Source: Lysinibacillus xylanilyticus (GTDB taxonomy: Bacteria; Bacillota; Bacilli; Bacillales_A; Planococcaceae). From it: 64,000 bases of DNA. The DNA lies in assembly GCF_001183605.1 (NCBI RefSeq), contig NZ_LFXJ01000008.1, positions 124,001 to 188,000 on the forward strand, given 5' to 3'. The position numbers and the translations under genes were made by a program. Shown one piece after another: positions 8,303 through 17,930 of this stretch (position 1 is the stretch's first letter; the number at the start of each line of letters is the position of its first letter). The notes beneath the pieces are model-generated. The model was given only the letters and a program-made list of their open reading frames with translations. It did no database searches and had not been told where the DNA came from.

Positions 8303-9391
8303 TTACAGTACAATCAATTCTTTAGGGAATTTTGTTAGTACTTCTACTCCGTCTTTTGTTACTACTACATCATCTTCAATACGGACACCTGTCACATCGG
8401 ATTTATAGATACCTGGTTCAATTGTGAAGACCATGCCTTCTTCCATAGTCATTTCATTTGCGCCTGTAACAGAAGGGAATTCATGTACAGAAATGCCAAG
8501 TCCATGACCAAGTCGATGCGTGAAGTATTCGCCATAGCCTGCGTCAGTAATAGTATCACGAGCGATTTTATCTAAATCCATTGCGCGAACACCTGGTTTT
8601 ACTGCTGTAATTGCATTTGTGTTAGCAGATAGTACTGTATTGTAGATTTCCTTTTGTGCCTCACTAGGTTCACCAAAGGCAACAGTACGAGTTATGTCAG
8701 AACAATAACCATCGTAAATTACGCCAAGGTCGAATAATATCATATCGCCTTTTTCTATTTTTCGTGCACCTGGTTTACCGTGTGGAGAGGCTGTTTTTGG
8801 ACCGCTCAATACCATTGTTTCAAAGGACATCTTGCAGCCTTTATCCTGAATAGCACTTTCTATCGCTGTTAAGATTTCCATTTCTGTTTTGCCTTCAGCG
8901 ATTTCTTTACAGCCGATTTCAATAGCATAGTCAGCTAGTTCTGCAGCTTTACGTAATTTTTCTAATTCATTTGCATCTTTAATTACTCGCATAGCATTGA
9001 TTTTTTCGTCGAGACGAACAAAATTTGCCTGCGGGAATGAATATTGTAGGGCTTCTAAACGCTCTACGATGAGCTGAGCTTTTTCAATAGCAAACGTTTG
9101 TGGGTTAACATTACGATCTTTTATCGCTTGGGCAAGAACTTCCATTGAATTTTCAGTATCTTGGTGACCGATGACCTCATAAGACCAACCAGCTTCTTTG
9201 GCATCTGGGATTTCCATTTTGGGGCAAATTAAAAAAGGTTCTGCCTCTTTAAAAATCATCACGCCAAGTAATCTCTCGTGAGGATTACTTTTAAAGCCTG
9301 AAACGTAAAAAACATTGTCTGGTGTCGTTACAAAAGCGGCATCAATTTGGTTTTGTTGTAAATAGTTTTGAATTTCTTCAACTTTTGACAT
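8303..9391 (-). CDS. Xaa-Pro peptidase, M24B family
   Basis: Cytoplasmic metallopeptidase that removes or splits residues ahead of proline. The N-terminal creatinase-like domain (residues 1-125) is followed by the pita-bread catalytic domain. The M24 metal-ligand segments are visible: ILFDLGVIYDGYCSDITRT (two Asp), HRLGHGLGISVHEFP (His) and the C-terminal EPGIY and VRIEDDV (two Glu). The 362-aa length fits aminopeptidase P/prolidase-like proteins of Bacillus (YqhT/PepQ group), and dipeptidase versus aminopeptidase activity cannot be told apart here. The ribosome binding site GAGGAGG precedes the ATG. It converges on ald. Confidence 0.88.
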   Translation of the reverse strand: MSKVEEIQNYLQQNQIDAAFVTTPDNVFYVSGFKSNPHERLLGVMIFKEAEPFLICPKMEIPDAKEAGWSYEVIGHQDTENSMEVLAQAIKDRNVNPQTFAIEKAQLIVERLEALQYSFPQANFVRLDEKINAMRVIKDANELEKLRKAAELADYAIEIGCKEIAEGKTEMEILTAIESAIQDKGCKMSFETMVLSGPKTASPHGKPGARKIEKGDMILFDLGVIYDGYCSDITRTVAFGEPSEAQKEIYNTVLSANTNAITAVKPGVRAMDLDKIARDTITDAGYGEYFTHRLGHGLGISVHEFPSVTGANEMTMEEGMVFTIEPGIYKSDVTGVRIEDDVVVTKDGVEVLTKFPKELIVL

Positions 9392-9453
9392 ACACAGTTC
9401 CTCCTCTTATTGCATTGAAAAATTTTTTCATGATTGGCTATACTTATAGCCTA

Positions 9454-9497
9454 CCCAACATGCAATTTCGCTAAGGCGAAATTAAATCTTTGTTGGG
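9454..9497. other. Nested two-stem inverted repeat
   Basis: CCCAACA (9454-9460) pairs with TGTTGGG (9491-9497) and encloses AATTTCGC/GCGAAATT (9464-9471, 9476-9483) with a TAAG loop. Unpaired TGC and AAATCTT separate the stems. It sits in the divergent gap between the M24 peptidase gene and ytkL, 60 bases from the peptidase start, so it could be an operator or a folded 5' leader. Confidence 0.55.
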
Positions 9498-9605
9498 AAA
9501 GAATCTATTATTCTCTGTACTAGCATATCAAAAAAAGGGGAAAATCGCATGGATAGCGAATAAAAAATGATGTAGAACAATATGTACCGCAGGGAGGAAA
9601 CTTAT

Positions 9606-10289
9606 ATGGAAATTAGTTATCATGGACATTCTGTTGTCAAAATTCAATCAAATGGGAAAACAATATTGATAGATCCATTCATTAATGGGAATGGGCTAAC
9701 AGATTTAAACGTTGCTGATGAAGCTCCGGATATTATTCTACTTACACATGGCCATAATGATCATGTCGGTGATACAGTGGAGCTTGCAAAGAAAAAAGAT
9801 GCGCTTGTCATTGCACCAAATGAGCTAGCCAATTGGATTTCTTGGCAAGGAGTGAAAGCGCATCCAATGCATATAGGGGGAGCTAAGGAATTTGATTTTG
9901 GTAAAGTGAAGTTTACTCAAGCGTTCCATGGTTCGTCATATGTAACAGAAAATAATGAAATTATTTATATGGGAATGCCTGCTGGAATTTTATTATTTAT
10001 TGAGGGATTAACGATTTATCACGCAGGGGATACAGCTTTGTTTAGTGATATGAAATTAATTGGAGAACGCCATCCTATTGATATTGCGTTTTTACCGATT
10101 GGTGACAATTTCACGATGGGCCCAGAGGATGCGGCTTGTGCAGTTTCATTTTTGAAGCCGAAAATTGTCGTACCAATTCATTACAATACATTTCCGCCAA
10201 TCGAGCAGGATCCACAAATTTTTGCAGATTTAGTGGAAAATACAGAGGTTCAAATTTTAAAAGCGGGTGAAAAAGTAAACTGTTCCTAA
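9606..10289 (+). CDS. ytkL: UPF0173 metal-dependent hydrolase (YtkL)
   Basis: Metallo-beta-lactamase-fold protein of 227 aa. The zinc motif HGHNDHVGD (near residue 53) is the HxHxDH signature. Further ligands are visible in [10 protein letters not shown] and in [10 protein letters not shown] near the C-terminus. The family is widespread in Bacilli beside ytoI; the substrate is unknown. AGGGAGG precedes the ATG at 9606; the in-frame ATG at 9582 lies before that ribosome binding site and is rejected. Confidence 0.87.
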   Translation: MEISYHGHSVVKIQSNGKTILIDPFINGNGLTDLNVADEAPDIILLTHGHNDHVGDTVELAKKKDALVIAPNELANWISWQGVKAHPMHIGGAKEFDFGKVKFTQAFHGSSYVTENNEIIYMGMPAGILLFIEGLTIYHAGDTALFSDMKLIGERHPIDIAFLPIGDNFTMGPEDAACAVSFLKPKIVVPIHYNTFPPIEQDPQIFADLVENTEVQILKAGEKVNCS

Positions 10290-10442
10290 TCAGGGACACT
10301 GCTGTACTATATGAGTTGGCACCACGTGCGTAGTTGAAACGATGGGAAAAGTAAAACAAATTCATCACTTTATATTAAATATTTTTATAAAAAATATGGT
10401 ACACTAAGAGCAGAATTTGATGCTTGAGAAATAGGTGATATT

Positions 10443-11750
10443 TTGTCTACAAAACATGAGAGAATTTTACAATACATCGAATCATTACCCGTGGGTGATA
10501 AAATTTCAGTACGTCAAATTGCAAAGGAAATGCAAGTGAGTGAAGGAACGGCATATCGTGCTATTAAAGAAGCGGAAAATCGCCGATTAGTAAGCTCTAT
10601 TGAACGTGTTGGAACAATTCGTATTGAGAAGAAAAAGAAAGAAAATATTGAGCGATTAACTTTCGCTGAAATCGTTAACATTATAGACGGCCAAGTTTTA
10701 GGCGGCAAAACAGGTCTACATAAAACGTTAACGAAATTTGTTATTGGTGCCATGCAGTTAGAAGATATGATGCGTTATACAGATGCAGGAAGTTTGCTTA
10801 TCGTTGGTAACCGTATTAAAGCACATGAAAATGCACTGCGAGCTGGTGCTGCTGTTTTAATTACAGGGGGCTTTGATACAACTGAGGAAAACAAGTTGCT
10901 AGCAGATTCCTTGGACCTACCGATCATTTCAACAAGCTATGATACCTTTACCGTGGCAACAATGATTAATCGTGCAATCTATGACCAGTTAATCAAAAAA
11001 GATATTTTATTTATTGAAGATATTTTTGTGCCGATGACTGATACTTCTGTTCTTCGAAATGATGAAACAATTCATCATTTCCAAAAGCTAAATGAACGAA
11101 CAACTCATGGTGCATTTCCTGTTGTTACAGCAAACAATAAGCTTGTTGGGATGATTACCGTAAAAGACGTTATTGGTCGAGAAGAAAACGAGCTTATTGA
11201 AAAGGTTATGACAAAAAATCCGATTGCTGGATCGATGAAAATGAGCGTTGCTTCTGCAGGACATCGTATGATTTGGGAAGGGATTGACCTATTACCAATT
11301 GTTGATGATGACAATATTTTGCAAGGTGTGATTAGTCGACAAGATGTACTAAAAGCGCTTCAGCTTGCTCAAAGACAGCCGCAGCATGGTGAAACGATTG
11401 ATGATTTAGTGAAAAATGAGATGAAGGTGCTTGGCGATGAAGAATTAATCGTAGAATTTAAAGTAACACCTCAAATGACAAACCAATATGGGGCAATTTC
11501 TTATGGAGCATTTACAACTTTGTTAGCAGAAGTTGGCTCATTCGCATTAAAGCGTCGTAAACGTGGAGATGCAGTTGCTGAAAACATGACGATTTATTTT
11601 ATCAAGCCTGTGCAAATGGAAAGTACACTTACTGTAAAGCCTCGAATATTAGACATGAGTCGTAAGTTTGTGAAAATGGACTTCGAAGTGTTTAATCAAC
11701 AAATGCTTGTTGGGAAGGCAATGATGATGTTCCAGCTACTGGAACGTTAA
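10443..11750 (+). CDS. ytoI: YtoI: HTH, DRTGG, CBS pair and HotDog domain protein
   Basis: Protein of 435 aa. Domains in order: an N-terminal winged helix (SVRQIAKEMQVSEGTAYRAIKEAENRRLV, about residues 20-50), a DRTGG domain (about 70-185), two CBS motifs that usually bind adenine nucleotides (about 195-310), and a C-terminal HotDog thioesterase-like domain (about 330-435). The combination suggests a regulator that senses an adenosine or acyl-CoA ligand, but no function is established. The start codon is TTG at 10443 behind AGGTGAT. It is followed by a strong terminator. Confidence 0.87.
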   Translation: MSTKHERILQYIESLPVGDKISVRQIAKEMQVSEGTAYRAIKEAENRRLVSSIERVGTIRIEKKKKENIERLTFAEIVNIIDGQVLGGKTGLHKTLTKFVIGAMQLEDMMRYTDAGSLLIVGNRIKAHENALRAGAAVLITGGFDTTEENKLLADSLDLPIISTSYDTFTVATMINRAIYDQLIKKDILFIEDIFVPMTDTSVLRNDETIHHFQKLNERTTHGAFPVVTANNKLVGMITVKDVIGREENELIEKVMTKNPIAGSMKMSVASAGHRMIWEGIDLLPIVDDDNILQGVISRQDVLKALQLAQRQPQHGETIDDLVKNEMKVLGDEELIVEFKVTPQMTNQYGAISYGAFTTLLAEVGSFALKRRKRGDAVAENMTIYFIKPVQMESTLTVKPRILDMSRKFVKMDFEVFNQQMLVGKAMMMFQLLER

Positions 11751-11761
11751 GAAAACACAAC

Positions 11762-11802
11762 AAAGGGATGGTCTAGGGTAAATGCTAGACCATCCCTTTC
11801 AC
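11762..11802 (+). terminator. ytoI terminator
   Basis: A 15-bp perfect stem, AAAGGGATGGTCTAG (11762-11776) with CTAGACCATCCCTTT (11785-11799). Confidence 0.88.
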
Positions 11803-11904
11803 TTCTTTCATCGGATGTCACGGTATCGGAAGGGAGTTCTTAAAGGATGTTAGCCTAAGAGCAAAGCCGATTCCAGACGAAATTATGCCGAGGCATAATT
11901 GATT
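11803..11904 (+). repeat. Family-2 dispersed repeat, internally deleted copy
   Basis: It reads CGGATGTCACGGTATCGG, then AGGATGTTAGCCTAAG, then GCAAAGCCGATTCC and the right end with the palindrome AATTATGCCGAGGCATAATT (11881-11900). Relative to the copy at 36560-36815 the nested two-stem module is cut after its left outer arm. Confidence 0.85.
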
Positions 11905-11906
11905 AT

Positions 11907-12212
11907 TTATTGGTTAATTCGGTACTCCTCGTCAACAAATTGACCGTAGTGACGAACCCTTTTAATATTTTCGATTACAACAAAGATGCCTAAAACGACA
12001 AGAATTGCTACAATAATAAATGTAAATAACCCAGGGAATAAATAGGCTTGGTTTAAACCGAATAAAAGAATAAATCCACCGAAGCTTACATTCGCTTTAC
12101 TTTTGTACCAATTTTTAGCGATCGGTAATGAAGAACGGAACTGTTTTGTTTTAAAATAAAAATAAAAAACAAATGATATGATTATTGCAAACACAAATAT
12201 TAAATTGAGCAT
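11907..12212 (-). CDS. ytpI: YtpI-like small membrane protein
   Basis: Protein of 101 aa with three predicted membrane segments (about residues 2-20, 45-58 and 62-83). The position between ytoI and nrnA, facing ytoI, matches B. subtilis ytpI. Function unknown. The ATG at 12212 follows AGGAGG on the minus strand; a longer in-frame start at 12239 would put the ribosome binding site inside the gene. Confidence 0.78.
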   Translation of the reverse strand: MLNLIFVFAIIISFVFYFYFKTKQFRSSLPIAKNWYKSKANVSFGGFILLFGLNQAYLFPGLFTFIIVAILVVLGIFVVIENIKRVRHYGQFVDEEYRINQ

Positions 12213-12302
12213 AGTAAACCTCCTAGCATAACTAGTCATTATTGTAACGATAATTAAAGAAAATTGCTAACGGTTATTACTATCATTTTGGGGGAAATTA
12301 AT

Positions 12303-13247
12303 TTGAAAAGACAAATCATCGACACAATTGCTTCATATGAAACAATCATTATTCATCGCCACGTGCGTCCAGATCCAGATGCTTATGGATCTCAGCAAGG
12401 GTTAAAAGAGCTCATTTTAGCAAATTATCCGGAAAAGAAGGTTTTTGCAGTTGGTGAGCATGATGAATCATTATCATTTTTAGCAAATCCAGATAACATT
12501 ACAGATGATATATACGACGATGCTTTAGTTATCGTGACAGACACGGCAAATACTGAACGTGTGGACGATCAACGTTATACAAAGGGTAAAATGATCATTA
12601 AAATAGATCACCATCCAAATGATGATCAGTATGGTGATTTACTGTGGGTGGATACCAATGCGAGCTCTTGTAGTGAAATGATTTATGAGCTTTTTGAAGA
12701 AGGAAAACAAGTAGCAAATTGGATTTTATCTGATGCTTCCGCAAGATTATTATTTGCTGGTATTGTAGGGGATACAGGACGTTTCCAATTCCCTAGTACG
12801 ACCGTAAAAACGTTTAAAATTGCAGGAGAACTTATTACATATAATTTTGATCGAAATCAAATTTTCGATGGAATGTATGAAATGGAACAAAAGCTTTTAA
12901 ATTTACAGGGCTATATTTATCAAAATTTCAAAATCGATGAGTATGGAGCAGCACATATCAAGCTGACAAAAGAATTGTTGGCAGAATTCAAAGTTGTACC
13001 GTCAGAGGCGTCCTTGTTAGTAGGCTGTCTTGGAAGTGTAAAAGGTATTTGTGCATGGGTAGTCTTCATTGAAGAGGCCGATCAGATTCGTGTGCGTTTA
13101 CGCTCAAAAGGCCCTATTATTAACACTTTGGCGAAGGAATTTAATGGCGGTGGGCATCCGCTTGCTTCTGGGGCTACAGCTTATTCATGGGAAGAGGCAG
13201 AGCGTGTTATAACGAGATTACAGGAAATTTGTAAGGCATATCAATAA
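12303..13247 (+). CDS. nrnA: Oligoribonuclease / pAp phosphatase NrnA (DHH-DHHA1)
   Basis: Degrades short RNA oligonucleotides (nanoRNA) and converts 3'-phosphoadenosine 5'-phosphate to AMP. The length (314 aa) and sequence track B. subtilis NrnA throughout. The DHH metal motifs are visible as HRHVRPDPDAYGSQ (about residues 18-31), VTDTANTERVD and the diagnostic DHHPN; the C-terminal DHHA1 domain ends in FNGGGHPLASGA. The start is TTG at 12303 after a GGGGGA site; the ATG upstream at 12264 has no such site. dnaE follows after 42 bases. Confidence 0.94.
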   Translation: MKRQIIDTIASYETIIIHRHVRPDPDAYGSQQGLKELILANYPEKKVFAVGEHDESLSFLANPDNITDDIYDDALVIVTDTANTERVDDQRYTKGKMIIKIDHHPNDDQYGDLLWVDTNASSCSEMIYELFEEGKQVANWILSDASARLLFAGIVGDTGRFQFPSTTVKTFKIAGELITYNFDRNQIFDGMYEMEQKLLNLQGYIYQNFKIDEYGAAHIKLTKELLAEFKVVPSEASLLVGCLGSVKGICAWVVFIEEADQIRVRLRSKGPIINTLAKEFNGGGHPLASGATAYSWEEAERVITRLQEICKAYQ

Positions 13248-13289
13248 ACGGTTGCTTTATTGATCGAACCTAGAAAGGAAGGGATTCAT

Positions 13290-16200
13290 TTGACACATGT
13301 ATATACGAAAATGCATACGAGTGCGGATTTATTGAAAAGTACGATTCGGCTTGAACAATTGATCCCTTTTTTACAAGAGCAAAATACTCAAGCCTGTGCA
13401 ATCGTCAATTCAAAATTGTACGGGCTTTTGCCTTTTAGTAAAGCATTGCAGCAAGCGAATATTCATGCTGTATTAGGGCTCACAATAAATGTACAGTGGC
13501 AAGAAAGAAAAGTTCCACTTGTGCTATATGCTCAGACGGAAGAAGGCTACCAGCATCTTTTAAAGATTAGTAGCGCAGTTTCAATTCGAGAGGATGATGC
13601 GCTTCCTTGGAAATGGCTTGAAGGATATGCAGCGGGTTGTGTAGCTTTACTTTCTTCGGATGACTTAATAGAAATTGAGGATTGGACTGAAGTAGCAAGT
13701 GCTCTAAACAAGGTATTTGGTAAGCTTTTATTTATGGGTATAGCAAGACCTGCAGGAATAAGAGCTGAAAAAGAAGATACGTTTGTAGCATGGTGTGAAA
13801 CTATGAACATAACGATGGTTGCCTCTCAGAGCTGCTATTTTTTACGTCCAGAAGATCATTTTGCCTTTGAGGTTGCAAGAGCGATAGATTCAGGTGACAA
13901 GCTTACCGGCACAATGTTATCAACTCATTTACAAGGTTATTTCGCTCCAACGAAAGAGGAATGGCAAAGCTGGTTTTCAGATCATCCAGAATGGCTTGAG
14001 TCTAGTGCAACGATGCTAGCTAGCTGTACGGCGGAAATTCCTGAAATGCACGTTCAAATGCCTAAATTTCCTGTGCCAACTGGGGAAACGGCCGAAAGCT
14101 TGCTTGTCGAAGAGGCTTTTGCAGGATTGGCAGAACGTTTAAAGCAAACTGAAATTCCTCAAGTTTATAAGGAGCGACTTCAATATGAACTTGAAATTAT
14201 TTGTTCAATGGGCTTTGCAGATTATTTTTTAATTGTTGCAGATTTTATGCATTTTGCTAAAGAAAATCGTATTTTAACAGGTCCTGGTCGTGGTTCTTCA
14301 GCTAGTTCTCTTGTGGCTTATAGCTTATCAATTACGCAAGTAGATCCATTAGTTTACGGCTTATTATTTGAACGATTTTTAAACCCTGAACGTGTTACAT
14401 TGCCAGATATTGATATCGATTTTGTGGACAGTAAAAGACAAAAAGTCATCCATTATGTCGCTCAGAAATATGGAAAGGCAAATGTAGCGCAAATTATTAC
14501 GTTTGGCACTTTATCTGCTAAGGCAGTAGCTAGAGATGTTGCCCGTGTTTTTGGTTTTGACGCTGAAACATTGGAGAAAATCTCAAAAATGATTCCAAAT
14601 AAACCTGGGATAACATTGCAAAAAGCACTGGCCGAATCACAAGGCTTACAAGGCTGGCTAGCCGAGGATGAAAAACATCGTCGCTGGTTTGAAGTGGCGT
14701 TAAAACTTGAAGGGTTGCCAAGAAATTCTTCTACTCATGCGGCTGGGATTGTGCTGTCACCTTCACCGTTAGTCAATACGATACCGATTGAAGAAGGGCA
14801 TGATGGAATATATTGTACGCAATGGCCGATGGGAGATGTAGAAGCTAGTGGACTTGTCAAAATGGACTTTTTAGGATTGCGCAACCTGACAATTTTAGAG
14901 CAGATACGTTGGTCAATTTATAAAGCGGGTGGTCCTTGGATAGAGTTTGACCTTATTCCAATGCAGGATGAAAAGACATTTAAACTTCTTCAAACGGGAG
15001 ATACATTAGGGATTTTCCAATTAGAATCTGAAGGTATGAAGCAAGCTTTACGTGATATTCATCCAAATCATTTTTTAGATATAGTAGCAATCAACGCTTT
15101 GTATCGCCCTGGTCCGATGGATTTTATTCCTGTATATGCAAGACGAAAAGCAGGTAGGGAATCAGTTACTATGCCACATCCAGCTTTAGAACCCATTTTA
15201 AGAGAGACGTTTGGTGTCATAGTTTATCAAGAACAGATCATGCAAATTGCTTCGGTGATGGCAGGTTTTACAATGGGACAAGCGGATTTATTGCGTCGGG
15301 CGGTAAGTAAGAAAAATCGTCAAGTATTAGAGGAGCAACGTGCCGCGTTTGTAAAGGGAGCAATGAAGCAAGGCTTTGACGTTCATGTGGCAGAAGAAGT
15401 GTATGCATTAATTGTGCGCTTTGCAGACTATGGTTTCCCAAAAAGCCATGCTGTCGCATATAGCGTTATTTCCTACCAAATGGCTTATTTAAAGGCACAT
15501 TTCCCACAAAGCTTTTATACAGCACTTTTATCAAATGCAACAGGAAATGTAGAGAAAATCCTACAGGTTGTGAGTGAAGCGAAAGAGAAGGGGATTCCAT
15601 TTTATCCACCTTCATTAAAACAGAGTACAAAATTTTTTACTGTTGAAAAGGATGGAATTCGCTATAGTTTATCCGGAATAAAGGGAGTACCTCATACATT
15701 TATAGAGACGGTGAGTACCTTACGCAAAACGAACGCAGAAGCATTTAATAATCTATTTGACTTGGCGGTTGCTTTAAGTGCACAGCATTTTAAACCAAAA
15801 GTTATGGAATCTTTAATTTTCGCGGGTGCCCTCGATTATATAGGTAAAGATCGTGCTGTACTAATTGCAACATTGGAGGCAGCCTTAAAGCATGCTGAAC
15901 TGTTAAGACCAACTGAGGACATAGATATAGAATCGGCTACTGCCTTTAGTTTTGGTAAACCGAAGTATATGGAAGCGGAAGCAATGCAACAAAAAGAAAA
16001 ATTACTCCATGAAAAGGAAAGTCTTGGTTTTTATATCTCAGCACATCCGGTCTCAGAGGAAAGAGCTTTTTGGAATGAAGTAAATAATACATGCCGAGAG
16101 TTAAAACATGCTCGTGATGGAACGTATGTAAAAATGATTGGCATGATAGAAGAAGTAAAAAAAATACGCACAAAAAAAGGTGAACAAATGGCCTTTGTGC

Positions 16201-16373
16201 AGCTTCAGGATGAGTTTGGAACGGTGTCTGTAACTTTATTCCCGCAAGTTTTTCATCTTGTTCAAGAGCTGTTACTAGAAGATGAATTGCTTTACATTGA
16301 GGGAACGCTAGAAAGGCGCTTTGGTAAACCTCAAGTGAAAGTAAAACATGCACAAACGACGAAAAGAATATGA
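13290..16373 (+). CDS. dnaE: DNA polymerase III alpha subunit, DnaE type
   Basis: Replicative polymerase that extends primers on the lagging strand in Firmicutes that also have PolC. Domains in order: a degenerate PHP domain (1-200), the palm with GPGRGSSASSLVAY and the catalytic PDIDIDF (Asp373, Asp375, Asp377), the beta-binding region, helix-hairpin-helix, and a C-terminal OB fold (about 940-1020). At 1027 aa it is shorter than the roughly 1115 aa of B. subtilis DnaE. TTG at 13290 follows AAAGGAAGGG and gives an N-terminus that aligns with the family (LTHVYTKMHTSADLL). The sporulation genes ytrI/ytrH that separate nrnA and dnaE in B. subtilis are absent. Confidence 0.95.
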   Translation: MTHVYTKMHTSADLLKSTIRLEQLIPFLQEQNTQACAIVNSKLYGLLPFSKALQQANIHAVLGLTINVQWQERKVPLVLYAQTEEGYQHLLKISSAVSIREDDALPWKWLEGYAAGCVALLSSDDLIEIEDWTEVASALNKVFGKLLFMGIARPAGIRAEKEDTFVAWCETMNITMVASQSCYFLRPEDHFAFEVARAIDSGDKLTGTMLSTHLQGYFAPTKEEWQSWFSDHPEWLESSATMLASCTAEIPEMHVQMPKFPVPTGETAESLLVEEAFAGLAERLKQTEIPQVYKERLQYELEIICSMGFADYFLIVADFMHFAKENRILTGPGRGSSASSLVAYSLSITQVDPLVYGLLFERFLNPERVTLPDIDIDFVDSKRQKVIHYVAQKYGKANVAQIITFGTLSAKAVARDVARVFGFDAETLEKISKMIPNKPGITLQKALAESQGLQGWLAEDEKHRRWFEVALKLEGLPRNSSTHAAGIVLSPSPLVNTIPIEEGHDGIYCTQWPMGDVEASGLVKMDFLGLRNLTILEQIRWSIYKAGGPWIEFDLIPMQDEKTFKLLQTGDTLGIFQLESEGMKQALRDIHPNHFLDIVAINALYRPGPMDFIPVYARRKAGRESVTMPHPALEPILRETFGVIVYQEQIMQIASVMAGFTMGQADLLRRAVSKKNRQVLEEQRAAFVKGAMKQGFDVHVAEEVYALIVRFADYGFPKSHAVAYSVISYQMAYLKAHFPQSFYTALLSNATGNVEKILQVVSEAKEKGIPFYPPSLKQSTKFFTVEKDGIRYSLSGIKGVPHTFIETVSTLRKTNAEAFNNLFDLAVALSAQHFKPKVMESLIFAGALDYIGKDRAVLIATLEAALKHAELLRPTEDIDIESATAFSFGKPKYMEAEAMQQKEKLLHEKESLGFYISAHPVSEERAFWNEVNNTCRELKHARDGTYVKMIGMIEEVKKIRTKKGEQMAFVQLQDEFGTVSVTLFPQVFHLVQELLLEDELLYIEGTLERRFGKPQVKVKHAQTTKRI

Positions 16374-16391
16374 AATTGAAGAAAATTCTAG

Positions 16392-16422
16392 AAACTGCAT
16401 AAATTTTTATGCAGTTTTTTTC
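16392..16422 (+). terminator. dnaE terminator
   Basis: AAACTGCATAAA (16392-16403) pairs with TTTATGCAGTTT (16406-16417), followed by TTTTC. A second hairpin, AAAAGTGG/CCACTTTT with a five-base loop, lies at 16465-16485. Confidence 0.85.
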
Positions 16423-16591
16423 TTTACTTTTTAATAATTTTTTTGTAAGCTATAGTCAATGTTGAAAAGTGGCCAGACCACTTTTGTCTTGAATCAGTAG
16501 AAGACTCCATCTTCCGAAGGTGGTGGATTTAGTTAGGTTTCCAAATACTTTCTGAATGAAGATAAAGCCTTTGGACGCATTGTTTATCTGC

Positions 16592-17227
16592 GCAAAAGCG
16601 AAGCGACAGCAACAAATGTTTTATGTAGCGAAAGCGAAGCGACAGCAACAAATGTTTTATGTAGCGAAAGCGAAGCGACAGCAACAAATGTTTTTCTGTG
16701 CGAAAGCGAAGCGACAGCAACAAATGTTTTTCTGTGCGAAAGCGAAGCGACAGCAACAAATGTTTTTCTGTGCGAAAGCGAAGCGACAGCAACAAATGTT
16801 TTTCTGTGCGAAAGCGAAGCGACAGCAACAAATGTTTTTCTGTGCGAAAGCGAAGCGACAGCAACAAATGTTTTTCTGTGCGAAAGCGAAGCGACAGCAA
16901 CAAATGTTTTTCTGTGCGAAAGCGAAGCGACAGCAACAAATGTTTTTCTGTGCGAAAGCGAAGCGACAGCAACAAATGTTTTTCTGTGCGAAAGCGAAGC
17001 GACAGCAACAAATGTTTTTCTGTGCGAAAGCGAAGCGACAGCAACAAATGTTTTTCTGTGCGAAAGCGAAGCGACAGCAACAAATGTTTTTCTGTGCGAA
17101 AGCGAAGCGACAGCAACAAATGTTTTTCTGTGCGAAAGCGAAGCGACAGCAACAAATGTTTTTCTGTGCGAAAGCGAAGCGACAGCAACAAATGTTTTTC
17201 TGTGCGAAAGCGAAGCGACAGCAACAA
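16592..17227. repeat. 36-bp tandem array, 17 full units plus a 24-bp partial
   Basis: Units start every 36 bases from 16592 to 17204. All share GCRAAAGCGAAGCGACAGCA then ACAAATG; units 1-2 end TTTTATGTA and units 3-17 end TTTTTCTGT. Units 3-17 are identical, so the array expanded or was homogenised recently. The unit is the same word found singly in family-1 repeats. Because 36 is a multiple of 3, long open frames run through on both strands; they have no ribosome binding site and are not called as genes. It ends 41 bases before the regulator gene. The 16373-16592 gap holds only terminator hairpins. Confidence 0.97.
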
Positions 17228-17267
17228 TTAGGCCAAGGCGAAAATGATAGAACGAGGAGTTGATCGT

Positions 17268-17909
17268 ATGGATAAAAAAATCGAACAAAAGAAAGTGTTT
17301 TTAGATATCGTCCAGCAACTACGACAACTTATTAAAACGGAAAAAATACAGGCTGGTGAAAAGCTCCCTTCTGAACGAGTCCTTTCAGAACGTCTAGGTG
17401 TCGGGCGATCCTCTGTGAGAGAGGCATTGCGAAGCTTAGAATTGTTAGGTCTTATTGAAACGAAACATGGGGGAGGTACATTCCTAGCTTCCACACAAAA
17501 GCATCAGCTCGTAGAAATACTGTCGATGTTTATATTAGAAGATGAAAAATCAAAAAAGGATGTCGAATTAACGCGACAAATTCATGAAAAGGAAGCTATT
17601 CGCGTAATAAGTTGTATAGAAACTCTGCGAACACTATCTGTGTGGGACAGTTTTTTTGTAAAGCTAGAGATAGAAGATACGATTAATTGTCTGGATGTTT
17701 TACGGGAAATAATAATCACGTCAGGAAATCGTCTTTCACTAAAAGTATGGTTTCAATTAGCAGTTTATGACGGTGACCGTTTAAATCGAAACTCAACAGA
17801 AGAAGAAAAATTAATCATTCAAACTATGTTGAAATCGATGCAGCTAGGCTATGAAAAAGAAGCATTAAAAGCTTACGAGCAGTGGATGAAGACTGTACAA
17901 AGTAATTAG
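17268..17909 (+). CDS. GntR/FadR-type transcriptional regulator upstream of accDA
   Basis: Protein of 213 aa. The N-terminal winged helix is classic GntR: GEKLPSERVLSERLGVGRSS and VREALRSLELLGLIETKHGG (about residues 28-70). The helical C-terminal part looks like a divergent FCD ligand domain and lacks a clear metal-binding His/Asp set. It lies 21 bases ahead of accD and is likely in one operon with accDA, so control of fatty-acid synthesis is a reasonable inference. ATG 17268 follows GAGGAG; an earlier in-frame ATG at 17244 is upstream of that site. The 36-bp array lies directly in front, so no ordinary promoter is obvious. Confidence 0.82.
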   Translation: MDKKIEQKKVFLDIVQQLRQLIKTEKIQAGEKLPSERVLSERLGVGRSSVREALRSLELLGLIETKHGGGTFLASTQKHQLVEILSMFILEDEKSKKDVELTRQIHEKEAIRVISCIETLRTLSVWDSFFVKLEIEDTINCLDVLREIIITSGNRLSLKVWFQLAVYDGDRLNRNSTEEEKLIIQTMLKSMQLGYEKEALKAYEQWMKTVQSN

Positions 17910-17930
17910 ACAACAAAGGGGGAGTCAAAC

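Noticed and set aside
13290-16373. A PolC gene
   Set aside because: No inserted proofreading exonuclease is present and the palm motif is of the DnaE type.
16592-17227. CRISPR array
   Set aside because: The 36-bp units are directly joined with no variable spacers, and no cas gene is present.
16529-17288. Open frames of 177-235 codons on both strands across the 36-bp array
   Set aside because: They are open only because the unit length is a multiple of three. Several frames on both strands are open at once and none has a ribosome binding site.
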